A stretch of 64,000 nt of DNA from DAIMFL01 sp964372215 (GCA_964372215.1 CAYJQC010000019.1:29442-93441); one strand, 5' to 3'. Shown: positions 1 through 8,754, numbered from the stretch's first letter. Notes: generated by a model from the letters alone, not told the origin. Translations and numbers: made by a program.

Positions 1-1
1 C

Positions 2-640
2 GCTAAAGACGGTCGAAACAAAGTCTCGCGGGCCGCATTGGCCGATCACCTGGGACATGAGTCGCTCAGCGGCCCTGCGCTAGGAAAAATAGGCGCTTTG
101 CGGGCTTACGGGCTCATCGAAGGTGTTGGTGACGAACTGCGAGTGAGCGAGGATGCGGTTTCGGCGCTGAAAGCTCCACCGGGGTCCGGAGCCCGAAAAG
201 ATGCGCTCGGGCGTCTGGCGCTGAAGCCGGCGCTGTTCCAAATGATTCAGAACGATTTCGAGACGCCTCCAAGCATGGAGAATCTCACCTTCTGGCTAAT
301 CAAGCAGGGTTTTTCGGAGACTGCGGCTGAGATTGCGGCCCGATCATATCTGAAAACATTAGACTATGTTGACAGTTTGCGCGGCGGGTCCGATGCGCCG
401 AATCTCAGTGAAGATGCTTCGCGCAAGGCTCCTCCCCCGATGGGCAATCAAAATCAAAAGGGCGGGCAGTTTGAGGCTTTGGGCGGGGAACGCGAACTAA
501 TCACAGGCCTCCTATCTAAGACCGCCAGCTTTCGGCTGGTCGTTAGCGGGGCCGTTGGGGTGAAAGAGATTGAGCGGCTTATAGCTAAGCTCGAACTCGA
601 TAAGGAGATATTGGCAGAATCGAACGAAGTCGAGGAATAG
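2..640 (+). CDS. Conserved winged-helix-like protein, 5' end cut by window edge
   Basis: The frame is open from the first complete codon at base 2, so the real start lies upstream of the window; a TTG at 38 is only an internal possibility. The N-terminal visible part (SRAALADHLGHESLSG, then ALRAYGLIEG) reads like a winged-helix DNA-binding fold. It is followed by an alpha-helical middle, a Gly/Asn-rich linker, and a C-terminal segment (RLVVSGAVGVKEIERLIAK) that I associate with uncharacterised proteins on accessory DNA. Base composition is clearly lower in GC than the rest of the window (bases 301-360 contain 30 G+C of 60), which suggests acquired DNA. No enzymatic motif is visible. Function is unknown; a transcription-regulator role is only an inference from the fold-like N-terminus. 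Confidence 0.7.
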   Translation, partial: AKDGRNKVSRAALADHLGHESLSGPALGKIGALRAYGLIEGVGDELRVSEDAVSALKAPPGSGARKDALGRLALKPALFQMIQNDFETPPSMENLTFWLIKQGFSETAAEIAARSYLKTLDYVDSLRGGSDAPNLSEDASRKAPPPMGNQNQKGGQFEALGGERELITGLLSKTASFRLVVSGAVGVKEIERLIAKLELDKEILAESNEVEE

Positions 641-754
641 GGCGATAGCCGTGTAACCTCCTGACAAACATTGCCTTAATGAAGGCTAATTGGGAGTTGA
701 TCGACAGTTCGGGGTACCCTTCCAGTAGTCTAAATGCTTTTGCCGCCGCCGGAC

Positions 755-783
755 TTGACCGGGGCCCGCCGGTGCCGTACAAA
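755..783 (+). promoter_or_regulatory. Candidate sigma70-type promoter of rpmB
   Basis: A TTGACC -35-like hexamer (755-760) is followed by 17 bases and a TACAAA -10-like hexamer (778-783). This lies about 85 bases upstream of the rpmB start. There is no other gene between the preceding stop codon at 640 and rpmB. Confidence 0.45.
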
Positions 784-866
784 CCCGGCTCGTTTTCCGG
801 GATCGGTGCGCGAAGCCTCTTCGCCGGCCGATTTCCCAGCAATTCCAGGCAATAAGGAGATCGGTC

Positions 867-1169
867 ATGGCCCGGCGCTGCGCCATCACCGGCAAGGGCG
901 TGCAGACTGGCAACAATGTCAGCCACGCCAACAACAAGACCCGCCGGCGGTACCTGCCCAATCTGCAGGACACCTCGCTGCTGTCCGACGTGCTGGGCCA
1001 GATGGTCCGGCTGCGCCTGACCGTGCACGCGATCCGGACCATCGAGCATAATGGCGGCCTCGACGCCTTCCTGCTCAAGACCCCCGACACCAAGCTGACC
1101 GACGAGGCGCGCCGGCTGAAGCGGCGCATCGCCAAGGCCGCGACGCGCCAGCAGGCCGCGGCGGCCTGA
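867..1169 (+). CDS. rpmB: 50S ribosomal protein L28
   Basis: This is a structural protein of the large ribosomal subunit. The N-terminus MARRCAITGKG, the following NNVSHANNKTRRR stretch and the 100-residue length match the long alphaproteobacterial form of L28. The ATG at 867 is preceded at a good distance by an AAGGAGA ribosome binding site (854-860). It appears monocistronic, with a promoter-like sequence upstream and a strong intrinsic terminator downstream. The C-terminal Ala-rich tail is variable in the family. Confidence 0.97.
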   Translation: MARRCAITGKGVQTGNNVSHANNKTRRRYLPNLQDTSLLSDVLGQMVRLRLTVHAIRTIEHNGGLDAFLLKTPDTKLTDEARRLKRRIAKAATRQQAAAA

Positions 1170-1201
1170 CCACTTCCGCCTCCTCGAGGCGCCAGGACAT
1201 G

Positions 1202-1228
1202 CCCGCGGAGCCCTGCTCCGCGGGTTTT
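1202..1228 (+). terminator. Rho-independent terminator of rpmB
   Basis: A perfect 10-bp stem (CCCGCGGAGC at 1202-1211 with GCTCCGCGGG at 1215-1224) closes a 3-base loop and runs into TTTT (1225-1228). It sits 32 bases after the rpmB stop and 13 bases before the 3' end of the convergent transporter gene. Confidence 0.85.
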
Positions 1229-1241
1229 GCATTTCCGGGTT

Positions 1242-1943
1242 TCAGTCGCCGACCGGCAGCGGGTTGAAGCTGGTGTCGCGATCGTAGACGTCGACGCCCT
1301 CGCGCCGCTTCAGGAACCCGACCACCCCATAGGTGACCGGCGTCGCCAGCGCCTCGTAGGCGGTCTTCACCAGCCATTGCACGGCGATCATCGTGAACAG
1401 CGCGCCGAGCGGCACCACGCCGCTGAAGGCGATCACCACGAACACCAGGGAATCCAGGCCCTGGCCGACCAGGGTCGAGCCGATGGTGCGCATCCAGAGA
1501 TGCCGTCCCGCCATCGCCACCTTCATCTTGGCCAGCACCACCGAATTGGCGAACTCGCCGACCAGATAGGCGCAGAACGAGGCGACCAGGACGCGCGGGG
1601 TGAAGCCGAGGATCTGCTCATAGGCGGCCTGGCCGTCCCAGAACGAGGCGGCCGGCACGATCGCCGCGATGGAGATGGCGGCGACCACGAAGAGATTGGC
1701 CAGGAAGCCCAGCCAGATCACCCGCCGCGCGGCGCGGAAGCCGTACACCTCGGTCAGCACGTCGCCGAGGATGTAGCTTACCGGGAACACGATGGTGCCG
1801 GCGTCCATCGCCAGGCCCCAGGGCTCGATCAGCTTGACCGCGGTGATGTTGGCGGCGATCAGGCAGGCGACGAACAGCACCGTCACCACCAGATAGCCCT
1901 GGGTCACCATACCCGGCCGGGACGGGGTCGGCGGCTGCGCCAT
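1242..1943 (-). CDS. yhhQ: Queuosine precursor transporter (YhhQ/VUT family)
   Basis: This is an integral membrane importer of a queuosine precursor (7-cyano-7-deazaguanine in the E. coli homologue). The 233-residue protein has about six hydrophobic segments and the family signatures VFPVSYILGDVLTEVYG near residues 53-69 and FCAYLVGEFANS in the middle. The ATG at 1943 gives a family-typical N-terminus (MAQPPTPSRPGMVTQGY); the much longer open frame upstream is a reading-frame shadow of queA. The gene is divergent from queA, and queA, tgt and queG follow within 4 kb, so context supports a role in supplying base for tRNA queuosine modification. Confidence 0.9.
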   Translation of the reverse strand: MAQPPTPSRPGMVTQGYLVVTVLFVACLIAANITAVKLIEPWGLAMDAGTIVFPVSYILGDVLTEVYGFRAARRVIWLGFLANLFVVAAISIAAIVPAASFWDGQAAYEQILGFTPRVLVASFCAYLVGEFANSVVLAKMKVAMAGRHLWMRTIGSTLVGQGLDSLVFVVIAFSGVVPLGALFTMIAVQWLVKTAYEALATPVTYGVVGFLKRREGVDVYDRDTSFNPLPVGD

Positions 1944-2118
1944 GATCGATCGGCTCCCTTCGGGTCGCGCCGGCGCGGGACCGCCGGCGGGCAAGGGGGT
2001 AGTCCCGGTTCCCGCCCCTGTCAACGCCTGGACCTGCAACGCCCGGGCGTCCAAGGTCCGGGCTTCGAAGCCTTGGGCTTCCGCTCGGCGGCGGCGCCCG
2101 CTATATGCTGCCCCACCC

Positions 2119-3168
2119 ATGCGCGTCGATGATTTCGATTTCGAGCTGCCGCGGAAGCTCATCGCCGACCGGCCGGCCGTCCCGCGCGACGCGGCGCGGC
2201 TGCTCGAGATCCGCGCCGACGGGCTCGCGGACCGGACCGTGCGCGACCTCCCCGGCCTGCTCGCTCCCGGCGACCTCCTGGTGTTCAACGACACCAGGGT
2301 GATTCCGGCGCGGCTGGTCGGCCGGCGCGGCCAGGCGACGGTCGAAGTCACGCTCCACAAGGCGGCATGCTCCGGGTCGGGGGGGCCGGAGCGCTGGCGC
2401 GCCTTCGCCCGGCCGGCCAAGCGGCTGAAGCCGGGCGATCGCATCGAGTTCGCCGACGGCTTCGCGGCCGAGGTCGCGGCCAAGGGCGAGGCGGGGGAGG
2501 TGACGCTGGCGTTCGATCGCGGCGGGGCCGATCTGCTGGCGGCGCTGGAACGCCACGGGCAGATGCCGCTGCCGCCCTATATGGGTCGCGCCGCCGATGC
2601 GCGCGACCGCGCCGACTATCAGACCATGTTCGCGGCGCATGAGGGCGCGGTGGCGGCGCCCACCGCCGGGCTGCATTTCACGCCCGCGCTGCTGGCGGCG
2701 CTCGATGCCCGGGGGATCGCGCGGACCACGGTCACGCTCCATGTCGGCGCCGGCACCTTCCTGCCGGTCAAGGTCGACGATACCCGCGACCACGCGATGC
2801 ACGGCGAGTGGGGCGCGATCGACGCCGCCACGGCCGGAGCAATCAATGCTGCGCGCGGCCGGGGCGGCCGCATCGTCGCCGTCGGCACCACCAGCCTGCG
2901 GCTGCTGGAATCGGCCGCGTCCGAGGACGGAACGGTGCGGGACTTCGCCGGCGAGACCGCCATCTTCATCACGCCGGGCTACCGGTTCCGGGCGGTCGAC
3001 CTGCTGATGACCAATTTCCACCTGCCGCGCTCGACCCTGTTCATGCTGGTCGCCGCCTTCGCCGGCCTCGCGCGCATGAAGGCGGCCTACGCGCATGCCG
3101 TGACCGCGGGCTATCGCTTCTATTCCTACGGCGACGCCTGCCTGCTGCACCGGAGCGACGACACGTGA
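2119..3168 (+). CDS. queA: S-adenosylmethionine:tRNA ribosyltransferase-isomerase
   Basis: QueA transfers and isomerises the ribosyl part of S-adenosylmethionine onto preQ1-modified tRNA, giving epoxyqueuosine. The 349-residue product starts MRVDDFDFELP and carries hallmark segments: LLVFNDTRVIPARL, the GAVAAPTAGLHF region, HVGAGTFLPVK, and the C-terminal TNFHLPRSTLFMLV and RFYSYGDACL. The length equals the usual 340-360. The ATG at 2119 is chosen because the protein then begins exactly like the family; a TATATG at 2102-2107 close upstream suggests a very short leader. Its stop overlaps the GTG start of tgt by four bases (GTGA), implying translational coupling. Confidence 0.97.
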   Translation: MRVDDFDFELPRKLIADRPAVPRDAARLLEIRADGLADRTVRDLPGLLAPGDLLVFNDTRVIPARLVGRRGQATVEVTLHKAACSGSGGPERWRAFARPAKRLKPGDRIEFADGFAAEVAAKGEAGEVTLAFDRGGADLLAALERHGQMPLPPYMGRAADARDRADYQTMFAAHEGAVAAPTAGLHFTPALLAALDARGIARTTVTLHVGAGTFLPVKVDDTRDHAMHGEWGAIDAATAGAINAARGRGGRIVAVGTTSLRLLESAASEDGTVRDFAGETAIFITPGYRFRAVDLLMTNFHLPRSTLFMLVAAFAGLARMKAAYAHAVTAGYRFYSYGDACLLHRSDDT

Positions 3169-4298
3169 GCGCACCCGACTTCCGCTACGAGCTGCTGGCC
3201 CGCGATGGCGCCGCGCGCCGCGGCCGCATCCACACCGCGCACGGGGTCGTCGACACCCCGGCCTTCATGCCGGTGGGCACGGTCGGCACGGTCAAGGCGA
3301 TGCTGCCGGAGCAGGTGGCGATGACCGGCGCCCAGATCGTGCTCGGCAATACCTACCACCTGATGTTGCGGCCGGGGGCGGAGCGGGTGGCGCGGCTCGG
3401 CGGGCTGCACCGCTTCATGGGCTGGCCACAGCCGATCCTGACCGATTCCGGCGGCTTCCAGGTGATGTCCCTGGCCAAGCTCAGGAAGCTCGACGAGACC
3501 GGCGTCACCTTCCAGTCCCATATCGACGGCAGCGCGCACCAGATCACGCCCGAGCGCTCGATCGAGATCCAGCATCTGCTCGATGCCGACATCACCATGG
3601 CCTTCGACGAATGCACGCCGTTCCCGGCCGAGGAGGAAGCGGCGGCCGATTCCATGCGGCTCTCGATGCGCTGGGCGGAGCGCTGCCGCGCCGCGTTCGC
3701 GGAACGGCCGGGCTATGGCTTGTTCGGCATCGTCCAGGGCAGCGTCTATCCGGGCCTGCGTGCCGAGTCCGCCGCGGCGCTGAGGAGAATCGGCTTCGAC
3801 GGCTATGCGATCGGCGGTCTCGCGGTCGGCGAGGGCCAGGCGGAGATGCTGCGCATGCTCGAGGTGACCGTGCCGCTGCTGCCGGCCGACGCCCCGCGCT
3901 ATCTCATGGGGGTGGGCAAGCCCGACGACCTTGTTGCCAGCGTGCTGCGCGGCGTCGACATGTTCGACTGCGTGCTGCCGACCCGCTCGGGCCGCACCGG
4001 CCAGGCCTTCACGAGGCGCGGCACGGTCAACATCCGCAACGCCCGGCACCAGGACGACGCGCGGCCGCTCGACGCGGCCTGTCCCTGTCCGGCCTGCCGC
4101 GGCTTTTCCCGCGCCTATCTCCATCATCTGTGGCGCGCCGAGGAGCTGCTGTTCCACACCCTGATGACTTGGCATAACCTGCACTACTATCAGGAGCTGA
4201 TGGCCCGCATGCGCCAGGCGATCGGCCAGGGCCTGCTCGACGCGTTCGCCGCCGCCTTCCGGGCCGAGCAGGCGCTCGGCGACATCGAGCCGGTCTAG
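3165..4298 (+). CDS. tgt: tRNA-guanine transglycosylase
   Basis: Tgt exchanges guanine 34 of GUN-anticodon tRNAs for preQ1. The GTG start at 3165 overlaps the queA stop and gives 377 residues, the normal size. General-base Asp94 lies in TDSGGFQV and nucleophile Asp268 in MFDCVLPTRSGR. The zinc site is complete (Cys306, Cys308, Cys311 in CPCPAC, and His337 in TWHNLHYY). The GGLAVGE motif for substrate recognition is present. It is co-transcribed with queA; queG follows about 100 bases later, after a palindromic repeat. Confidence 0.98.
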   Translation: MSAPDFRYELLARDGAARRGRIHTAHGVVDTPAFMPVGTVGTVKAMLPEQVAMTGAQIVLGNTYHLMLRPGAERVARLGGLHRFMGWPQPILTDSGGFQVMSLAKLRKLDETGVTFQSHIDGSAHQITPERSIEIQHLLDADITMAFDECTPFPAEEEAAADSMRLSMRWAERCRAAFAERPGYGLFGIVQGSVYPGLRAESAAALRRIGFDGYAIGGLAVGEGQAEMLRMLEVTVPLLPADAPRYLMGVGKPDDLVASVLRGVDMFDCVLPTRSGRTGQAFTRRGTVNIRNARHQDDARPLDAACPCPACRGFSRAYLHHLWRAEELLFHTLMTWHNLHYYQELMARMRQAIGQGLLDAFAAAFRAEQALGDIEPV

Positions 4299-4314
4299 CC
4301 GGTATTGTGTCGCC

Positions 4315-4387
4315 CCTCATGCTTCGACAGGCTCAGCATGAGGATCGGAAACATCGAGCCTCGTCCTGAGCCAGTCGAAGGACGAGG
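4315..4387. repeat. REP-like palindromic repeat, copy 1 (paired hairpins)
   Basis: Two head-to-head hairpins. The first has a 9-bp stem CCTCATGCT/AGCATGAGG (4315-4343). The second has an 8-bp stem CCTCGTCC/GGACGAGG (4359-4387). The loops are inverted versions of one another and contain the TTCGACAGGCTCAG core. A second copy with the same architecture is at 41238-41317. I recognise the core as a common intergenic repeat of alphaproteobacteria. It lies between tgt and queG and could act as a transcript-end or mRNA-stability hairpin. Confidence 0.85.
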
Positions 4388-4402
4388 GGTGACGTTGCGC
4401 CG

Positions 4403-5539
<1,137 letters not shown>

Positions 5540-5554
5540 CGTCGGGCGGCTCGG

Positions 5555-6175
5555 CTACTTGAAGGCATGGCGCCGGAGCCATCGCCTGAGGCGACCTCGC
5601 CGCAGAGAGACCAAGAAGACGATCAACAACCAACTCACGACGATGAGTGGCGCCAGCACGAGCGTCAGTATGAACATGTTCCTTGCGAACAGTGTCGCGA
5701 TCTCGCTCAGTGTGACGGCGCAGGATGGATAAAAGTTCATCTGATTCTGGGCGTCCGCCTCGGTGCAGAACGTGCCCTGCGGATTGTGCTTGAACATGAG
5801 GTAAGTGGCATAGGTCATCCAGATGTGACCGATGCCGAACGGGACTCCGAGGATCAATATCATGTTCGAGGACCAGCGGGGATGCCATCGCAAGGCCCTT
5901 GGCATCGAATGGTTGAGCTGCGTCGCGAGGCACCACAGGATCCAGCCGACGAGGAGGTATGGGGCGACCACCCATAGAACGACGAGGCCATTCCGGGAGA
6001 GCAGCAGCGCGATCTCGCCGGGAGAGCAGAAGGCGTCACCGCAATGAAATGCAGCGGGATCGTCCCTGAGCATGAGTGTCGTGAGCACGATGCCCCAGAA
6101 CACCACGAAGGCGACGGACACGATGCCGAGTGTGCCTGCTGCCCGGCGGCAGCGATCAAAGCTCCAACCGTGCAT
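5555..6175 (-). CDS. Four-helix membrane protein with internal duplication, candidate immunity protein
   Basis: I do not recognise a named family. The 206-residue protein has four predicted membrane segments, at about 15-35, 62-85, 105-128 and 166-190. Arg-rich N- and C-termini (RRHAFK end) place both ends inside. The two halves are related: each is a helix, a Cys-containing external loop (Cys45/Cys50; Cys137/Cys152), the pattern SxxEIAxLxxRN, and a second helix containing VxAPxxxxxW. It starts 15 bases after the stop of the transglycosylase-like gene, so the two are probably one transcript. The paired external cysteines suggest periplasmic disulfides. An immunity role is inference from context. 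Bases 5641-5700 hold 34 G+C of 60, below the window norm. Confidence 0.72.
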   Translation of the reverse strand: MHGWSFDRCRRAAGTLGIVSVAFVVFWGIVLTTLMLRDDPAAFHCGDAFCSPGEIALLLSRNGLVVLWVVAPYLLVGWILWCLATQLNHSMPRALRWHPRWSSNMILILGVPFGIGHIWMTYATYLMFKHNPQGTFCTEADAQNQMNFYPSCAVTLSEIATLFARNMFILTLVLAPLIVVSWLLIVFLVSLRRGRLRRWLRRHAFK

Positions 6176-6190
6176 GGTCAGTCACGCATT

Positions 6191-7327
6191 CTAGATTTGG
6201 CCTTTCTGATGGAGGACGCGTCGGTAGTGGGGAACCCATCCCCTCGACCGGTACACATCCGCCACGCGAGCGCCGTAGTTCCGCACCTCGTCCGCACTCA
6301 GCGTGTTGTAGAGCGTGGCGATCTTTGCGATGTCCCCGTCGGGGCCCCGATCGCTGATGCGCTTCAGGAGCTCTGCCGCTGCGGCGATGTTGTTGCGAGG
6401 ATTGTAGAGATCGCTTCCATAGGGCGACAGCGAACTCCAGAGACCTGGATTGATGTTCATCGGGAACACGCTGGACGCGATGCCGAGGAACTCGGCGACA
6501 TCGGCGGTGCCCCAATAGTGCCCCTGTGCGTTCTCCACGAACATCACGGCGCGCAACAGGTCGGGGTCGATGCCGGCACGCCTGGCTTCCTCTTCGATGA
6601 GCGCATGATGCTCCCGGATGGGAGCGACGCCATCCGACTCGACCGCGTGATCCGGGGCGCCGCCGAAAGCATTCGGAGTGGGCGCGACCGGGAACACCGC
6701 CGGGGTGTTGTCCAGAATGCTGCGGACGCGATCGGCCTTGATGCTGAGCCTGGGCACTGGCTGCGCTTCCGGGGCTCCGACGGGTGAGTCGAGGATTCCT
6801 GGCAACTGATCGCTGTCGGCCGGCGCGTCCGTCTCGTCGCTTGCGAATCGGAAGTGCCGGCGCATCAGGTCGTCGATCGTCGGGTCGTCGCTTTGTCCAG
6901 CGAGGCCGCGCACCTGCCGGCGCAGGGTCCAACCGGGCCTCTCGGCGCTTCCTCCGCCACGTTCGTAGAGGTAGCCGTCCGGCGCCAGGAAGAACCGGCG
7001 CGGGTCGAACCGGCGCAGGCGGCGAAACGCGTCTTGTGCCGGCGCTGGCGCGGGTATCGCCACCATATGGGCCTTCGACGCCACGCCCTGGGCGTAGGCC
7101 AGCTCCTCCGCCGTCGAACTCGGACCCGATCGGAAAGCCGCGCGCTCGACGCCGTCGAGCATGTGGCCGACGCTGCCGACGAGATCGGCAGGGATCGCCC
7201 GCGGGTCGTCGTCGAAGACCGCCGGCGCGCTGGCCGCGCCAGGGATGAAACGCGGCGGCATGGCCCAACCATGCACGCGATCGTCTGCAGGCATTCGCCG
7301 TCCGCCGAATGTACGCCCGTGCTTCAT
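6191..7327 (-). CDS. Lytic transglycosylase-like protein without signal peptide
   Basis: This 378-residue protein has an uncharacterised N-terminal half (1-235) and a C-terminal SLT/lysozyme-like domain (about 241-360). In that domain EEEARRAGIDPDLLRAVMFVEN places candidate catalytic Glu265. NPRNNIAAAAELLKR (309-323) and ATLYNTLS (337-344) correspond to the later motifs of lytic transglycosylases. The usual GLMQ motif is replaced by PMNINPG. No signal peptide or lipobox is present, so export would need another route. The ATG at 7327 is preferred because GGAGGAA lies just upstream; the 51 further residues upstream look non-coding. The linked membrane protein follows 15 bases downstream. Cell-wall cleavage is a family-based prediction; its use as a toxin is inference. 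Confidence 0.72.
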   Translation of the reverse strand: MKHGRTFGGRRMPADDRVHGWAMPPRFIPGAASAPAVFDDDPRAIPADLVGSVGHMLDGVERAAFRSGPSSTAEELAYAQGVASKAHMVAIPAPAPAQDAFRRLRRFDPRRFFLAPDGYLYERGGGSAERPGWTLRRQVRGLAGQSDDPTIDDLMRRHFRFASDETDAPADSDQLPGILDSPVGAPEAQPVPRLSIKADRVRSILDNTPAVFPVAPTPNAFGGAPDHAVESDGVAPIREHHALIEEEARRAGIDPDLLRAVMFVENAQGHYWGTADVAEFLGIASSVFPMNINPGLWSSLSPYGSDLYNPRNNIAAAAELLKRISDRGPDGDIAKIATLYNTLSADEVRNYGARVADVYRSRGWVPHYRRVLHQKGQI

Positions 7328-7364
7328 CGGTTCCTCCGGAAACAAGTGCCCTGGAGTGTATTTA

Positions 7365-7393
7365 TTCCTAAGGGCGGGACTGCGTCTTGTCAA
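7365..7393 (-). promoter_or_regulatory. Candidate promoter of the transglycosylase-membrane protein pair
   Basis: On the minus strand a perfect TTGACA (7388-7393) is followed by 17 bases and a weaker TAGGAA (7365-7370), 38 bases before the ATG at 7327. This 7328-7592 gap between divergent genes is AT-richer than its surroundings and holds no other feature I can support. Confidence 0.4.
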
Positions 7394-7592
7394 GAACACA
7401 AGAGGAACATTGATGGAATCACTCCGCGGCCCACATCCGTCTCCCCCTCGGGGAACCATCCGCTGTGACTGCGGCGTCAATGCGATGCCTTTGCGGCGGA
7501 ACCGGGGAACATCACATCTGCGTGAGACCGCTTCGCGTGCTCGCGATCTTGCCTAATCTCTGGTCCAGCCATTCATCGAGGGAGGGGAAACC

Positions 7593-8360
7593 ATGACCGT
7601 CGTTCCGCGCCGCTCCGTGCTCACCGGCCTGGCCGGCCTGCCGCTCGCCGCCGTGCTCGCCGATCCGCGCCTCGCCGCCGCCGCGGCGGCCGGGCTCGAG
7701 ACCGTGTCGCTCACCACGCCGTCGGGCAGAAACGTCAGTGCCGCGCTTGCCGTGCCGGCGACGACGCCGGCGCCCGCCGTGCTCCTGATCCACGAATGGT
7801 GGGGCCTGAACGACCAGATCAAGGCGGTCGCGGCGGAGCTCGCCAATCAGGGCTATTTGGCCCTGGCGGTCGATCTCTACGACGGCAAGCTCGCGACCAC
7901 GCCCGACGCCGCGCAAGGCTACATGCAGGCGGTCGATCCGGCCGCCGCGACCGAGACGCTGGTGGCCTGGAGCGGCCAGCTCACGAGCGACGCGCGCGGC
8001 AGCGGCAGGATCGGCACGGTCGGCTGGTGCTTCGGCGGCGGCTGGTCGCTCAATGCCTCGATCGCGTCGCCGGCCGATGCCACGGTGATCTACTACGGCC
8101 GGGTCGAGCGTAGCGCCGAGGATCTAAAGCACCTCGAGGGCCCCGTGCTCGGTCACTTCGCGGAGGCGGACCAGTGGATCAACCACGCGATGGTGGCGGG
8201 CTTCGAGAAGAACATGGAGGCCGCCGGCAAGAGCCTCGAAGTCCACTGGTACGATGCCGACCACGCCTTCGCCAATCCGACCGGCGACAACTACCGCAAG
8301 CCCGCGGCCGAGCTCGCCTGGCAGCGCACCACGGCGTTCTTCAAGACGCATCTGGCATAG
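7593..8360 (+). CDS. Dienelactone hydrolase family protein, Tat-exported
   Basis: This is an alpha/beta-hydrolase of the dienelactone hydrolase (carboxymethylenebutenolidase) family. The 255 residues begin with a twin-arginine type signal, PRRSVLTGLAG plus a hydrophobic Ala/Leu stretch, so it probably acts in the periplasm. The catalytic triad is visible as Cys146 (GWCFGGG), Asp193 (AEADQW) and His224 (DADHAFA), with the family HEWWGLN segment near residue 68. Its substrate cannot be told from sequence; exported members of this family have various ester substrates. It is transcribed alone, and a short GC hairpin follows the stop. Confidence 0.9.
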   Translation: MTVVPRRSVLTGLAGLPLAAVLADPRLAAAAAAGLETVSLTTPSGRNVSAALAVPATTPAPAVLLIHEWWGLNDQIKAVAAELANQGYLALAVDLYDGKLATTPDAAQGYMQAVDPAAATETLVAWSGQLTSDARGSGRIGTVGWCFGGGWSLNASIASPADATVIYYGRVERSAEDLKHLEGPVLGHFAEADQWINHAMVAGFEKNMEAAGKSLEVHWYDADHAFANPTGDNYRKPAAELAWQRTTAFFKTHLA

Positions 8361-8378
8361 GGGCGTGGGGGGGCCGAG

Positions 8379-8396
8379 GGCGGAGCACGCTCCGCC
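8379..8396 (+). terminator. Weak terminator-like hairpin after dienelactone hydrolase
   Basis: GGCGGAGC (8379-8386) and GCTCCGCC (8389-8396) form a compact stem 18 bases after the stop codon. There is no T-tract, so intrinsic termination is uncertain. Confidence 0.35.
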
Positions 8397-8453
8397 GGTA
8401 CACCGTCGACTCGCCGAGCCGCGGACGCGGCTCCCCATCCCCGAAATATCCAC

Positions 8454-8481
8454 TTGAATTCCGCCCCCCGCTGCGTACATT
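8454..8481 (+). promoter_or_regulatory. Candidate promoter of the long-leader amidotransferase transcript
   Basis: TTGAAT (8454-8459), a 16-base spacer and TACATT (8476-8481) form a plausible sigma70-type promoter. A start near 8488 would give a leader of roughly 265 bases containing the structured element at 8561-8639 before the ATG at 8755. Confidence 0.4.
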
Positions 8482-8560
8482 CCGCCGCAGACGCACGCGC
8501 ACGTGCCAATGGCCCCCAGGGCTCGACCATCGCCTGCGACGGTCCTGACCCAGCGGTTAT

Positions 8561-8639
8561 GCTACGACGTTAGGCGTCCTTTCTCGGTTTGGCTGGCCGC
8601 AAGGCCAAAACCTTTAAGGGACCTCGAGATGGTCGTAGC
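8561..8639 (+). promoter_or_regulatory. Structured RNA-like element (nested hairpin) in leader of glutamine amidotransferase
   Basis: A long nested hairpin is visible. The outer 8-bp stem is GCTACGAC (8561-8568) with GTCGTAGC (8632-8639). Inside it AGG/CCT (8572-8574 with 8622-8624), TCC/GGA (8577-8579 with 8619-8621) and TT/AA pair. The next stem is GGTTT/AAACC (8586-8590 with 8608-8612). The apical stem is TGGCC/GGCCA (8594-8598 with 8603-8607), closed by a GCAA tetraloop. There are about 26 pairs in 79 bases and no T-tract, so it is not a simple terminator. The remainder of the 8361-8754 gap holds the promoter-like site and nothing else I can support. It may be a cis-regulatory leader, a small RNA or a palindromic insertion; I do not recognise a known riboswitch class. 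Confidence 0.5.
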
Positions 8640-8754
8640 GCCTGCGGGCCTGCCTCCCCTGTCTCACATGTCCCGACTTCGCGCCCGTCCGGCGGCCATC
8701 GCCGTAAACGGGTTCGCGTCTTCGCTCGCGTCGTCGCAGGAGGAAGTGCAGGCC

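Noticed and set aside
673..686. GCCTT/AAGGC hairpin after the truncated first gene, as a terminator
   Set aside because: Only five base pairs and no T-tract.
2030..2059. GGACCT/AGGTCC inverted repeat upstream of queA, considered as a preQ1 riboswitch
   Set aside because: No preQ1 consensus (no A-rich tail or pseudoknot pattern). A 6-bp pair in GC-rich DNA is weak evidence.
1227..2132. A 301-codon plus-strand frame opposite the queuosine transporter
   Set aside because: It is His/Gln/Arg-rich, domainless, and fully antisense to a recognisable membrane protein.
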